Shown here piece after piece: positions 1 through 8,439 of a DNA stretch of 27,977 nt (its first letter is position 1; every line of letters begins with the position of its first letter). The translations under genes and the position numbers were made by a program. The notes under the pieces are model-generated. The model worked only from the letters and a program-made list of their open reading frames with translations. It made no database searches and was not told the origin of the DNA. The stretch is from assembly GCA_017508315.1 (NCBI GenBank), contig JAFVZE010000197.1:1-27977 (forward strand). Reading direction: 5' to 3'. The DNA comes from Kiritimatiellia bacterium. Lineage in GTDB: Bacteria; Verrucomicrobiota; Kiritimatiellia; RFP12; UBA1067.

Positions 1-1
1 C

Positions 2-409
2 AAGGCCCGCCACGACTATACCGTGCTCGAGACGATCGAGTGCGGTATGGTTCTTTCCGGCACCGAAGTGAAATCGATCCGCCACGGAGAGGTTTCGCTT
101 TCGGGCGCCTACGCCGCGGTGCTGCACGGCGAGCTGTGGCTTGTCGGCGCCGATGTCGCGGCGTACAAATTCGGCAACCGCTTCAACCACAACCCCAAGA
201 GCCAGCGCAAGCTTCTCGTGCATGCGCGTGAGCTTAGGGACCTTAAGATGAAGACGGAAGCCAAAGGTTTGACGCTCATACCGCTCAGACTGCACTTGAA
301 GCGCGGCAGAATCAAGGCCGACATCGGAGTCTGCCGCGGCAAGGCGTTGCACGACAAGCGCGATTCGCTTAAAAAGAAAGCGCTTAAGCGCGATATGGAG
401 CGGATGTAA
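2..409 (+). CDS. smpB: SsrA-binding protein SmpB (5' end cut by window)
   Basis: SmpB binds tmRNA and delivers it to stalled ribosomes for trans-translation. The reading frame is open from base 2 and begins KARHDY, a stretch normally about 20 residues into SmpB, so the true start lies upstream of the window. The visible 135 residues include the ETIE-G-VL-GTEVKSIR segment, then NHNP and KLL-H--E, and end in the usual Lys/Arg-rich tail after KALHDKRD (family KxxHDKR), which is known to enter the decoding centre. A GTG in frame at 23 is internal, not a start, because conserved residues precede it. The stop TAA is at 407-409, 14 bases before the nadB start. No ssrA (tmRNA) gene is visible next to it. 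Confidence 0.95.
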   Translation, partial: KARHDYTVLETIECGMVLSGTEVKSIRHGEVSLSGAYAAVLHGELWLVGADVAAYKFGNRFNHNPKSQRKLLVHARELRDLKMKTEAKGLTLIPLRLHLKRGRIKADIGVCRGKALHDKRDSLKKKALKRDMERM

Positions 410-423
410 AGGGGGCAGTGCCG

Positions 424-2007
424 ATGAAGACGGTTGACTGCGATTATTTTGTCGTCGGCTCAGGAATGGCCGGGCTTATGAGCGCGCTTCATCTCGCTTC
501 CTACGGCAAGGTGATAGTTGTCGCCAAGGACCGCGTCAAAGATTGCAACACGAATTTCGCACAGGGCGGAATCTGCTGCGTGATGGATCCGGCGGACACA
601 TTCGACAAGCATGCGCGTGATACGATGATTGCCGGCGCATGGCTCGGCAAGAGTGAAGTTGTGCATGAGATCTGCGAGCACGCCCCCGAGGGAATCGACG
701 ATCTCATAGACTGCGGAGTGCGTTTTTCCTGCGACGATGAGGGATATTGGGATTTGACGCGGGAGGGCGGTCACAGCGCGAGAAGAATTTTCCACGCCGG
801 GGACATAACCGGAGAAAAGTGCGAAGCGGCTATGGTCCGCGCTGTGAAGCGCGCTCAGATCGAGGTGCGCGAACAGAGCGTCGTCATTGACCTTATCATG
901 TCGGAGCGTATCGGCATGAAAGGTGAGAACCGCTGTGTCGGCGCATACGTGCTCGATAAGGAATCGGGCGAGATTTACGCTGTCCGTTCGCCCAATACGA
1001 TTCTCGCCACCGGCGGCTGCGGCAAGGTCTATCTCTACACCTGCAACCCGGACTGCGCTACGGGCGACGGAATCGCCATCGCCTGGCGAGCGGGCGCGAA
1101 GATAGAGAATATGGAATTTATCCAGTTCCATCCGACCTGCCTTTACCATCCGCAGGCCAAACGCTTCCTTATCTCCGAGGCGGTGCGCGGAGAAGGCGCG
1201 GTACTGGTGGACAAGCGCGGACGGGACTTCATGAAGAAGTACGATCCGCGCGGCTCGTTGGCTCCGCGTGATATCGTGGCGCGCTCCATCGACTCTGAGA
1301 TGAAGCGCACCGGCGACGACTGCGTGTTTCTTGACATCAGAAAGAAGGGCCGCGCCTATCTGAAGAAGCGCTTCCCCAACATTTACACGAAGTGCCTTGA
1401 ATACGGCATCGATATGGCCAAGGACCTCATTCCGGTCGTTCCGGCGGCGCACTACACCTGCGGCGGCATTCAGGCGACGACCGACGGGCGCACGTCGATC
1501 CGCGGGCTTTCGGCCGTCGGAGAATGCGCCTCGACGGGGCTTCACGGCGCCAACCGCCTGGCGTCCAATTCGCTCATGGAGGCGATGGTCTGCGCGCGGC
1601 TTACGGCTTCGCGTCTGGGCCCGCACCCGGAAAAGGCGGTCAAGTGCCGCATCCCTGCGTGGAAGACCGGCAGCGCCGTTCCGCCGGACGAAGCGGTTTT
1701 GGTGGCGCACATGTGGGACGAGATCCGCCGCCTCATGTGGGACTACGTGGGGATCGTAAGAACCAACAAGCGCCTTGCGCGGGCCGCGCACCGTCTCCGG
1801 ACTCTGAGGCGGGAGATCCGCGAATATTATTTCAAGTATCTGGTGACTCCCGATACGCTTGAGCTCAGAAATCTCGCCGTGTGCGCGGAGCTTATCGTCA
1901 AGTGCGCCCAGAAGCGCAAGGAATCGCGGGGCCTTCATTACACGCTCGATTATCCGAAGATGGCGAAGAAGGCGAAACAGACGGTGATCGCGGGATTCAA
2001 TGGATAA
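424..2007 (+). CDS. nadB: L-aspartate oxidase NadB
   Basis: NadB is the FAD enzyme that oxidises L-aspartate to iminoaspartate, the first step of de novo NAD synthesis. The 527-residue product has the usual family length. It shows the FAD GxGxxG fold (GSGMAG, residues 12-17), the NFAQGGI segment, the TREGGHS--RI-HAGD motif, LATGGCG, an FHPT motif, RGEGA, LAPRD and, near the FAD site, GLHGANRLASNSLMEA. This combination separates NadB from fumarate and succinate reductase flavoproteins. The ATG at 424 is preferred because AAAGGGGG (408-415) lies 8 bases before it; the in-frame GTG at 418 is too close to that site. nadA and nadC are not nearby. The stop overlaps the next start by 8 bases, suggesting translational coupling to the ABC ATPase. 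Confidence 0.93.
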   Translation: MKTVDCDYFVVGSGMAGLMSALHLASYGKVIVVAKDRVKDCNTNFAQGGICCVMDPADTFDKHARDTMIAGAWLGKSEVVHEICEHAPEGIDDLIDCGVRFSCDDEGYWDLTREGGHSARRIFHAGDITGEKCEAAMVRAVKRAQIEVREQSVVIDLIMSERIGMKGENRCVGAYVLDKESGEIYAVRSPNTILATGGCGKVYLYTCNPDCATGDGIAIAWRAGAKIENMEFIQFHPTCLYHPQAKRFLISEAVRGEGAVLVDKRGRDFMKKYDPRGSLAPRDIVARSIDSEMKRTGDDCVFLDIRKKGRAYLKKRFPNIYTKCLEYGIDMAKDLIPVVPAAHYTCGGIQATTDGRTSIRGLSAVGECASTGLHGANRLASNSLMEAMVCARLTASRLGPHPEKAVKCRIPAWKTGSAVPPDEAVLVAHMWDEIRRLMWDYVGIVRTNKRLARAAHRLRTLRREIREYYFKYLVTPDTLELRNLAVCAELIVKCAQKRKESRGLHYTLDYPKMAKKAKQTVIAGFNG

Positions 2008-2740
2008 CATTCTCGAGGTCCGCGATCTGAAAGTCCACTACCCGATACGCAAGGGGGTGTTTTCGCGCATCGCCGGATACGTCAAGGCGCTTGACGGGGT
2101 GAGCTTCGATCTCCGCCGCGGAGAGACGTTGGGAGTTGTCGGGGAATCCGGTTCCGGGAAGTCCACGCTTGCGCGGGTCATCACCGGACTTGTGAAGCCG
2201 ACCGGCGGCACGTTCAAGCTCGACGGAAGCGTGGCGATGGTTTTCCAGGATCCGCTCGGGAGCCTAAATCCGCGCATGACGGTCCGCGAAATTCTGCGCG
2301 AAGTCACCGGGGAACCGCCGGAGAAACTTCTTGAGACGGTGGGGCTTCCCGTCGACGCTCTCGGTCGTTATCCGCACGAGTTTTCCGGCGGACAGCGCCA
2401 GCGCATCTGCATCGCAAGGGCCGTCGCGGTCAAGCCGCAGCTTCTCATCTGCGACGAGGCGGTGAGCGCGCTCGATCTTTCGGTCCGCTCGCAGGTGCTC
2501 GAGCTTGTGAAAAAGCTCAAGGACGATCTCGATCTTTCGGTTCTTTTCATCACGCATGACATCGGGGTCGTGAACTACATCGCCGACAGCGTGCTGGTGA
2601 TGAACTGCGGCAGAATCGTCGAGCAGGGCGGATGCCGCGAGGTCCTGCACGATCCGCAGGACGATTACACCCGCCGTCTCATCGCGGCGGTACCGAGGAT
2701 ACGCTCGGACATCCGGCAAGACCGGGAAAGCCGATTATGA
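2000..2740 (+). CDS. Dipeptide/oligopeptide-type ABC transporter ATP-binding protein (orphan)
   Basis: The protein is an ABC ATPase of the DppF/OppF type, which powers peptide or nickel import with two permeases and a binding protein. In 246 residues it carries Walker A GESGSGKST (48-56), Q-loop VFQDP (Q83), signature SGGQR (129-133), Walker B LLICDE (148-153), the D-loop SALD and switch His186. The end matches the family C-terminal motif (DP--DYTRRLIAAVP). At 246 residues it is shorter than typical OppF (about 320): the stretch between Walker A and the Q-loop is trimmed and the tail is short. No permease or binding protein is adjacent, so the partners must be elsewhere or the role differs. 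The ATG at 2000 overlaps nadB, and its stop shares ATGA with the next gene. Confidence 0.88.
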   Translation: MDNILEVRDLKVHYPIRKGVFSRIAGYVKALDGVSFDLRRGETLGVVGESGSGKSTLARVITGLVKPTGGTFKLDGSVAMVFQDPLGSLNPRMTVREILREVTGEPPEKLLETVGLPVDALGRYPHEFSGGQRQRICIARAVAVKPQLLICDEAVSALDLSVRSQVLELVKKLKDDLDLSVLFITHDIGVVNYIADSVLVMNCGRIVEQGGCREVLHDPQDDYTRRLIAAVPRIRSDIRQDRESRL

Positions 2741-5103
2741 ATATGAAAATTGTTTCCGCCGTTTTGGCTGTTGCGGCGCTCGGTTGCGCCAAAGAGCCGG
2801 AATTTCTGCAACTGACGAGACATTCCGCCTCCCTTTATACGATCGTCACGGAAGACGAACTCACGCCCGCCGGGGAGTTTCTCTTCACGGACTTTACCAA
2901 TCTTCTCACCCGCGCCACCGGTGTCGATTTCAAGGTCCGCAAAAGTTCCGGACGCCCCCGTGAAAAGCGGATATTTTTCGGAATTGCGCCGGCAGGGGCT
3001 CCGGAACTTCCCGATCAGGTCAGGCGCGTGGCGGTGATTGGCGACGATCTTTATCTCTACGGCGGCGGCGCCAACGGCACCCGGTATGCGGTCTACGATT
3101 TTCTGGTGAACGATCTCGGCTACCGGTTTTTCGACGGTCGCGGCGGAATGCGCGTTCCCGACGCGCGCAACTTCGCGATGCCGCGCGTCGACCGGTGCCG
3201 CCGCCACGATTTCGCCGAACGCTATATCTCGATCTGGGGGCGTTATACGGTGCCGGAATCGTCGATGTTCTTCTATCGCCACGGGCTTAACGGAAAAATC
3301 GCCCAGCTCCTCAAGCGCGACAAACTCGGCGAGGCGGTCAACGACTATGACGTTCCGCATCCGGGCGACGCTTCGCTCGTCCACTATCTGCCGCGCAATT
3401 CGAAGTCGTCCACGATCGGATGGATAAAAAAGCTTGACGAGAATCTGGAGAAGGACCATCCGGAATATTTCACGCTCGACCGCAGCGGAAAGCGGGTGTT
3501 CGACCATCAGCGCTGTCTTTCCAATCCGCAGGTGCGCGCGCTTTTGGAAAAGCGCGTTCTCGAGCAGATGCGCCGCGTCGGGGAGGGCACGATCTTCGAT
3601 TTGAGCGCCGGCGACACATCCGGCGCCTTCTGCCACTGCGAAGGATGCAGGGCGCTGGAGGAAAAATACGGCACTCCGGCGGGACCTTTGCTGGACGTCT
3701 TTATGGAGCTCTGCCCCAAAGCCGCCGCGCGGTTTCCGGACAAGGCGCTGATGACGCTTGTGTACCGCAAGAACCAGACCCAGCGTCCGCCGAAGGGAAT
3801 CGCGGCGATGCCTGACAATTTCGTCGCCCATTTCGCGCCCATCGACGACGATTTCGCCAAAGACTGGACGCATCCGAACAATGCCGATACGCTCGCCGAC
3901 CTGAAGGAATGGACGCGGCTTTGCAGACGCACCCTCATGTGGTACTACCCCAATCCGTACGGCGAATACGTAACTCCGCCGTTCGGCAACGTCGAGCGTC
4001 TCGTCAACGACATCCGCATAATGAAAGAGGCGGGCGTCACGGGCGTCACGTTCGAGCATAATGTCGGCGTCACCGAGATGACCGGTTTCACCGAGCTGCA
4101 GAGCTACATCATGCTGCGGCTTTTCGATGATGTGACGCTGGACTGGCGCAGGCTCGCCGACGAGTTTCTGGAATTCGAATACGGGGATGCCGCCGCCGGC
4201 GTAAAAGCGTATTGGCTGGAACTTGAAGAACTGCGCAAGGCGATGGATTACCCGTTCGCCTGGAATCCGTCGCTTTTGGATTACCGCTATTTTACGCCCG
4301 AGCGGCTTTTGAGGTGGAGCAGCGTTTTCGATGCGCTGGAGAAGGCGGTTTCGGGCGACAAGACGCGGCTTGCGAACGTGCGCCGTCTGCGCATCGCCCT
4401 CGATCTGGTCGTGATGCGCAATTATGCGACGTTCAAAAAGTCGCGGCCGTCTTTCCGGGAAAGCTTTCCCGATCTCGTCGGGCGCATCCGGACGGTCGCC
4501 AGAGAAATCCAGCAGACGGCATTTACGGGGAAATACGCCGGCGGCAAGTCTTTCATGGCCAAAATAGAGGAACTGATCTTTTTCGAGAAAATACGCAACG
4601 GCGCCAACGCGAAGCCTCTGCCGAAGGAGATTTTCGGCGACGTGCCGGAGAATCGGCTCTATGTGAACATGGCCAGATGCCCGTGGCGCAAAAATTTCGA
4701 ACCCGACGAGAAGGCGGCGTTCGGGATCACCGCCGTGTTCGACGGCGAACACCGCGGCGATGTGATGGCCGTGCCGTTCCGGGCCAACATCGAACACGTG
4801 GCCGACAAAAAATATATCCCCAATGTCGGACGTGTGGCGGCGAAGGATCTGGGGCCGCGCGGAGAATACAAGTTCTATCGCTTATGCTCCGCCAAAATAA
4901 CGCCGTCCACCGTGCTGGAACTCGGGGCGTGGTCGGCGTTCCGCTGCCCCATCGGCGGCGCGTATGAAATGGGGTCGTTCAACAATGTGACGATCTACGC
5001 TTCGCTGAAGTTCGAGGGACCCGCCTTTTACAGGGAGGATGCCGGCAAGCGCAACATGATCTGCTGCGACCGCGTGGTGGTCGTGAAGAATCCGCAAGAG
5101 TGA
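2737..5103 (+). CDS. DUF4838 family lipoprotein, probable polysaccharide-related
   Basis: The protein has 788 residues and begins with a short hydrophobic signal ending in AALGC, suggesting a lipid-anchored or exported protein. An N-terminal domain of about 130 residues resembles the small alpha/beta domain in front of GH20/GH67 catalytic domains (GTRYAVYDFLVNDLGYRFF). The body matches DUF4838: an FxLDRSGKR region, a CLSNP motif, then FCHCEGCRALEEKYG with three clustered cysteines, and a TIM-barrel-like stretch with FEHNVG. DUF4838 proteins are common in polysaccharide-degrading PVC and Bacteroidota genomes but mostly lack a proven activity, so a glycosidase role is inferred. The start at 2737 is chosen because it gives the signal peptide and an ATGA junction with the ABC gene; ATG 2743 is an alternative. 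Confidence 0.82.
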   Translation: MNMKIVSAVLAVAALGCAKEPEFLQLTRHSASLYTIVTEDELTPAGEFLFTDFTNLLTRATGVDFKVRKSSGRPREKRIFFGIAPAGAPELPDQVRRVAVIGDDLYLYGGGANGTRYAVYDFLVNDLGYRFFDGRGGMRVPDARNFAMPRVDRCRRHDFAERYISIWGRYTVPESSMFFYRHGLNGKIAQLLKRDKLGEAVNDYDVPHPGDASLVHYLPRNSKSSTIGWIKKLDENLEKDHPEYFTLDRSGKRVFDHQRCLSNPQVRALLEKRVLEQMRRVGEGTIFDLSAGDTSGAFCHCEGCRALEEKYGTPAGPLLDVFMELCPKAAARFPDKALMTLVYRKNQTQRPPKGIAAMPDNFVAHFAPIDDDFAKDWTHPNNADTLADLKEWTRLCRRTLMWYYPNPYGEYVTPPFGNVERLVNDIRIMKEAGVTGVTFEHNVGVTEMTGFTELQSYIMLRLFDDVTLDWRRLADEFLEFEYGDAAAGVKAYWLELEELRKAMDYPFAWNPSLLDYRYFTPERLLRWSSVFDALEKAVSGDKTRLANVRRLRIALDLVVMRNYATFKKSRPSFRESFPDLVGRIRTVAREIQQTAFTGKYAGGKSFMAKIEELIFFEKIRNGANAKPLPKEIFGDVPENRLYVNMARCPWRKNFEPDEKAAFGITAVFDGEHRGDVMAVPFRANIEHVADKKYIPNVGRVAAKDLGPRGEYKFYRLCSAKITPSTVLELGAWSAFRCPIGGAYEMGSFNNVTIYASLKFEGPAFYREDAGKRNMICCDRVVVVKNPQE

Positions 5104-5116
5104 TAGGATGTTGTAA

Positions 5117-5890
5117 ATGAAGATACTGATGATAGGCGATGTGGTCGGGTCTCCCGGCCGGAAGATTTTCGAGCGCGAAGTGCCGCGGCTCAGAAAAGAG
5201 CGCGGAATCGACGCCGTCGTCGTGAACGCGGAGAACTGCGCCGCCGGTTCCGGCATAACCGCCGCGCTTTCGAAGTCGTTTTTCGATGCCGGCGCCGATG
5301 TCGTGACTTTGGGCGACCATACCTGGGGGCAGAAGGAGTTCGCCGGGCAGATCGGTTCGCTGGAGAAGGTGATAAGGCCCGTGAACTTTCCGCAGGAATG
5401 CCCGGGCCGCGGCTGGTGCATGGTTACGATGCCGACATTCCGTTTCGCCGTCGTCAACGCCCAGGGGCGGGTGTTCATGAACCCGGTGGACTGTCCTTTC
5501 AAGGCGCTTGACCGCGCTTTGAACGAGATTCCGAAAGATGTGCCGGTATTCGTCGATTTCCACGCCGAGGCGACGAGCGAGAAGATAACGCTCGGCTACT
5601 ATCTCGACGGCAGGGTGACGGCGTTTGTCGGCACGCACACTCACGTGCAGACTTCCGACGCCGTCGTCCTGCCGGGCGGAACGGCGTATCTCACCGATTT
5701 GGGGATGACCGGACCGTACGTTTCTTCCATCGGCCGGGACTTGAAGCCGGTGACGCGCAGGTTTACAACCGGCATGCCCGGCCGTTTCGATGTCGCGGAG
5801 GGTCCTTGCGTTCTGGAGGGGGCGGTGATAGATTTCGATCCCGCGACCAAAAAGGCCGTTTCAATCGAAACCGTCCGCGTCCGGGAGTGA
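5117..5890 (+). CDS. ymdB: YmdB/TIGR00282 family metallophosphoesterase
   Basis: This family of dimetal phosphodiesterases includes Bacillus subtilis YmdB, which hydrolyses 2',3'-cyclic nucleotides and affects biofilm genes. The 257 residues match the family length, and the metal ligands align with YmdB numbering: Asp8 (GDVVG), Glu39 and Asn40 (NAEN), His68, His149 (DFHAE), and His174 and His176 (GTHTH). The TDLGMTGP motif follows. Position 67, usually Asn in a GNH motif, is Asp (GDHTW). AGGA at 5105-5108 sits 8 bases before the ATG. The gene lies between the DUF4838 gene and cca, with one base before cca. A cytoplasmic phosphodiesterase is well supported; the substrate is not shown by the sequence. 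Confidence 0.9.
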   Translation: MKILMIGDVVGSPGRKIFEREVPRLRKERGIDAVVVNAENCAAGSGITAALSKSFFDAGADVVTLGDHTWGQKEFAGQIGSLEKVIRPVNFPQECPGRGWCMVTMPTFRFAVVNAQGRVFMNPVDCPFKALDRALNEIPKDVPVFVDFHAEATSEKITLGYYLDGRVTAFVGTHTHVQTSDAVVLPGGTAYLTDLGMTGPYVSSIGRDLKPVTRRFTTGMPGRFDVAEGPCVLEGAVIDFDPATKKAVSIETVRVRE

Positions 5891-5891
5891 C

Positions 5892-7274
5892 GTGAAAACC
5901 GCGGATAAGCTCTTCGCCGATCTGCCGGAGGCGGCGCTGACGCTCGCCGAAAGCGTCCGGAAAGCCGGCGGCCGGGCGTTGCTCGTCGGCGGCTGCGTGC
6001 GCGATGCGCTTTTGGGGACAGACCCCGGAGACTATGATTTCGAATGCTACGGTTTGGGCGGAGAAGAACTTGTCCGGATTCTGAGCGGCAAATTCGAGCT
6101 TGATCTCGTCGGCGCGTCGTTCGGCGTGATAAAGCTCAAACATCTCGACATCGACGTTTCGCTGCCGAGGCGGGAGACAAAGCTCGGTCTCGGACATCGC
6201 GCCTTTTCGACGGAATGCGATCCGTCGCTCGTTCTCGAAGAAGCGTCGGCGCGTCGGGATTTCACCGTGAACGCCATATACGCCGATCCGCTGACCGGTG
6301 AGATTCTCGACCCCTGGGGAGGTCGAGCGGACCTCGAAGACGGGGTGCTGCGCCATGTTTCGGAACATTTCCGGGAGGATCCGCTCAGGGTCCTGCGCGG
6401 CATGCAGTTTGTCGCCCGGTTCGATCTCGCGCCGGCGGCGGAGACGCTGTCCGTCTGCCGGACGATGGAAAGCGAAGGATTGCCGGGCGAACGCCTGTTC
6501 GGGGAATGGACGAAACTGCTCGTGAAAGGAAAGCGCATCTCCGCCGGATTGGAGTTTCTGCGAGATACCGGCTGGGTACGGTATTATCCGGAACTTGAGC
6601 GGCTAATCGGCTGTCCTCAGGATCCTCACTGGCATCCTGAGGGCGACGTCTGGAATCACACGCTGATCTGTCTCGACAACTTCGCCGGTGCGCGCGGCGG
6701 AGAGACGGAACGTGAGAATCTGATTGTGGGGCTGGCGGTGCTCTGCCACGATTTCGGCAAGCCGTTCACGACCTTCTACGACCGGAAACGCAGGCGACTT
6801 CGCAGTCTCGGGCATGACGAGGCGGGGGTCGCGCCCGCTCGCGAGTTTCTCGGGCGCCTCACGAACGAAGAGCGGATTTTCAAGGAGGTTCTGCCGCTCG
6901 TCAAACTGCATATGCGGCCGTATTCGCTGTGGCAGAACGGGTGCGGCGACAACGCCGTCAGACGACTCGCCGCAGAGGTGGGCAGAATCGACCGGCTCGT
7001 GCGCGTGGAGGCTGCCGACAAGGGGATGGAAAACGGCGAACTGCCGGAGTTCTGCCGATGGCTTCTGGCGAGGGCGTCGGATCTTGAGATCGCCGATTCG
7101 AAACCAAAACCGATCCTTCAGGGTCGCGATCTCATCGCCGAGGGGATGAAACCGGGACGGGAGTTTGGTATAATCCTTGAAAAGGCGTACGAGGCGCAGC
7201 TCGACGGAGTTTTTTCGGATCGAGCGGGAGCGCTTTCGTATCTTGCGGAAATCATGAAAACAAAAAGGAAGTGA
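5892..7274 (+). CDS. cca: CCA-adding tRNA nucleotidyltransferase with HD domain
   Basis: The protein adds or repairs the 3' CCA of tRNA. In 460 residues it shows the class II nucleotidyltransferase head: GGCVRD (33-38), the catalytic DYD pair (Asp47, Asp49), RRDFTVNA (121-128) and the RVLR motif after DP. It then shows the PQDPxWHPEGDVWNHT region and an HD phosphohydrolase domain (CHDFGK, His286-Asp287), as in the Escherichia coli multifunctional enzyme. A tRNA nucleotidyltransferase and poly(A) polymerase I cannot be fully separated by motifs, but the HD domain and WHPEGD region favour CCA addition. Translation starts at GTG 5892, with GGGAG at 5883-5887 four bases upstream. The PQDPHWHPEG codons contain a perfect inverted repeat, and the 3' end holds a possible internal promoter. 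Confidence 0.92.
   Translation: MKTADKLFADLPEAALTLAESVRKAGGRALLVGGCVRDALLGTDPGDYDFECYGLGGEELVRILSGKFELDLVGASFGVIKLKHLDIDVSLPRRETKLGLGHRAFSTECDPSLVLEEASARRDFTVNAIYADPLTGEILDPWGGRADLEDGVLRHVSEHFREDPLRVLRGMQFVARFDLAPAAETLSVCRTMESEGLPGERLFGEWTKLLVKGKRISAGLEFLRDTGWVRYYPELERLIGCPQDPHWHPEGDVWNHTLICLDNFAGARGGETERENLIVGLAVLCHDFGKPFTTFYDRKRRRLRSLGHDEAGVAPAREFLGRLTNEERIFKEVLPLVKLHMRPYSLWQNGCGDNAVRRLAAEVGRIDRLVRVEAADKGMENGELPEFCRWLLARASDLEIADSKPKPILQGRDLIAEGMKPGREFGIILEKAYEAQLDGVFSDRAGALSYLAEIMKTKRK
6615..6642 (+). repeat. Perfect 9-bp inverted repeat inside cca
   Basis: Arms at 6615-6623 and 6634-6642 are exact reverse complements with a 10-base loop. They fall in the codons for the conserved PQDPHWHPEG motif. 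Three CCT proline codons here contrast with the CCG or CCC seen elsewhere in the gene and make the stem possible. Confidence 0.5.
7166..7174 (+). promoter_or_regulatory. Possible internal extended -10 promoter before the SGNH gene
   Basis: TGGTATAAT lies inside the 3' end of cca, with a perfect TATAAT at 7169-7174 and TGG in front. There is no good -35 at 16-18 bases. It is about 100 bases upstream of the SGNH hydrolase start and could supply extra transcription of the SGNH-HAD pair. It overlaps codons for Phe-Gly-Ile-Ile. Confidence 0.35.
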
Positions 7275-7275
7275 T

Positions 7276-8439
7276 ATGAAAAGCAAAATGCTCATTGTGG
7301 CGGTGCTTGCCGCCGGTTGCGCGGCCGTGCGCGCTAACGATGTCGTCAAGTTCGATCCGGCGATGGCCGTCGCCAACTCCGTCGTCACCGACGGCGTGAA
7401 ATGGATCGACGGAAAGTATCTGCCGATAGAAGGGCGGATGTTCAAAAATGTCGATCACTATTACGATCGTCTGCCCTGCAATGTAACCTCCAACGTCAAC
7501 GGCGGCGTGCGCTCCATGAAGCATCATACATCTGGAATGCAGTTTCGCTTTATAACCGACTCGAAGACGCTGCATTTCAAATGGATGCCTTACAGCGCCA
7601 ATCTGGCGATGTACCATATGCCGTCGATCGGCGTGAGCGGCATCGACATCTATAAACAGGATGCCGATGGCAAGTGGCGCTATGTGAGATCCGGCGGTAT
7701 GCACGACGCCAAGAAAGGCGGTTCGGTTACGATTTCCTGGACGCCCGGAACGCCATGTCTCGTCAACCTGCCGCTTTACAACGGCATCAGGAGTTTTACG
7801 CTCGGAATCGATCCCAAGGCGACCATCAAGGCGCTCGGTCCGCGCAAAAGCGGCGTGAGCAAGCCGGTCGTGTTCTACGGCACCTCCATCACCCACGGCG
7901 GCTGCTGCTCGCGTCCGGGGCTTGCTTTCGTGAACATTGTCGGTCGCGATCTTGATGTACCGGTAGTGAATCTCGGATTCTCCGGTTCCGGAGTCATGGA
8001 GTTCGAAATGAGCAGACATCTTGCCGACATCGACGCGAGCTGCTATGTGCTCGATTGTCTTTGGAATATGAATAAGGCCAAGGACAGGTTCGATTACAGG
8101 GATATCCGCGATCGTAACGACCCTATCGGGGTGGTTAAAGAACGTTACGAGCCGTTCATCCGCGCGTTGCGCAAGGCTCGCCCGGGAGTGCCGATCGTGA
8201 TGGCTGAACAGTGTGATGTCTGGTGCAAAGGACCGAACGCCAAGGACCGATTCATCCGCGCGTTGTACGAGAAACTCATCGCCGAGGGCTGGAAGGATCT
8301 CGTTTATCTTCCCAAGACTGAAATGTACAGCGGCGACACCGAAGGGACGGTCGACGGCTGCCACCCGAACGATATCGGCATGGCGTCGATGGCCAAGGCG
8401 TTCGGCGCGGCGGTCAAGAAAGCGCTGAAACTCAGGTAA
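7276..8439 (+). CDS. Exported SGNH/GDSL hydrolase (esterase)
   Basis: The protein is a 387-residue SGNH hydrolase, probably an esterase that deacylates carbohydrate or other esters outside the cytoplasm. The N-terminal 20 residues form a signal; LAAGC could be a lipobox and AVRA before Asn21 an ordinary cleavage site. An N-terminal beta domain carries a GxDLY-like motif (GIDIY, about 122-126), followed by the catalytic domain. Block I is GTSIT with nucleophile Ser204, block II is NLGFSGSG, block III supplies Asn264 in CLWN, and block V is DGCHPND with Asp360 and His363. All four hallmark residues are present, so it should be active. It starts one base after the cca stop, and its stop TAA overlaps the ATG of the HAD gene. 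The substrate cannot be told from sequence. Confidence 0.87.
   Translation: MKSKMLIVAVLAAGCAAVRANDVVKFDPAMAVANSVVTDGVKWIDGKYLPIEGRMFKNVDHYYDRLPCNVTSNVNGGVRSMKHHTSGMQFRFITDSKTLHFKWMPYSANLAMYHMPSIGVSGIDIYKQDADGKWRYVRSGGMHDAKKGGSVTISWTPGTPCLVNLPLYNGIRSFTLGIDPKATIKALGPRKSGVSKPVVFYGTSITHGGCCSRPGLAFVNIVGRDLDVPVVNLGFSGSGVMEFEMSRHLADIDASCYVLDCLWNMNKAKDRFDYRDIRDRNDPIGVVKERYEPFIRALRKARPGVPIVMAEQCDVWCKGPNAKDRFIRALYEKLIAEGWKDLVYLPKTEMYSGDTEGTVDGCHPNDIGMASMAKAFGAAVKKALKLR

Noticed and set aside
424..2007. Fumarate reductase or succinate dehydrogenase flavoprotein as an alternative for the NadB gene
   Set aside because: The NadB-type TREGGHS and GLHGANRLASNSL motifs, the length and the absence of partner subunits favour L-aspartate oxidase.
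2665..4797. A 710-codon open frame on the - strand opposite the DUF4838 gene
   Set aside because: The + strand encodes a recognisable DUF4838 protein with a signal peptide; the antisense translation is Arg-rich, without motifs, a result of GC-rich codon bias.
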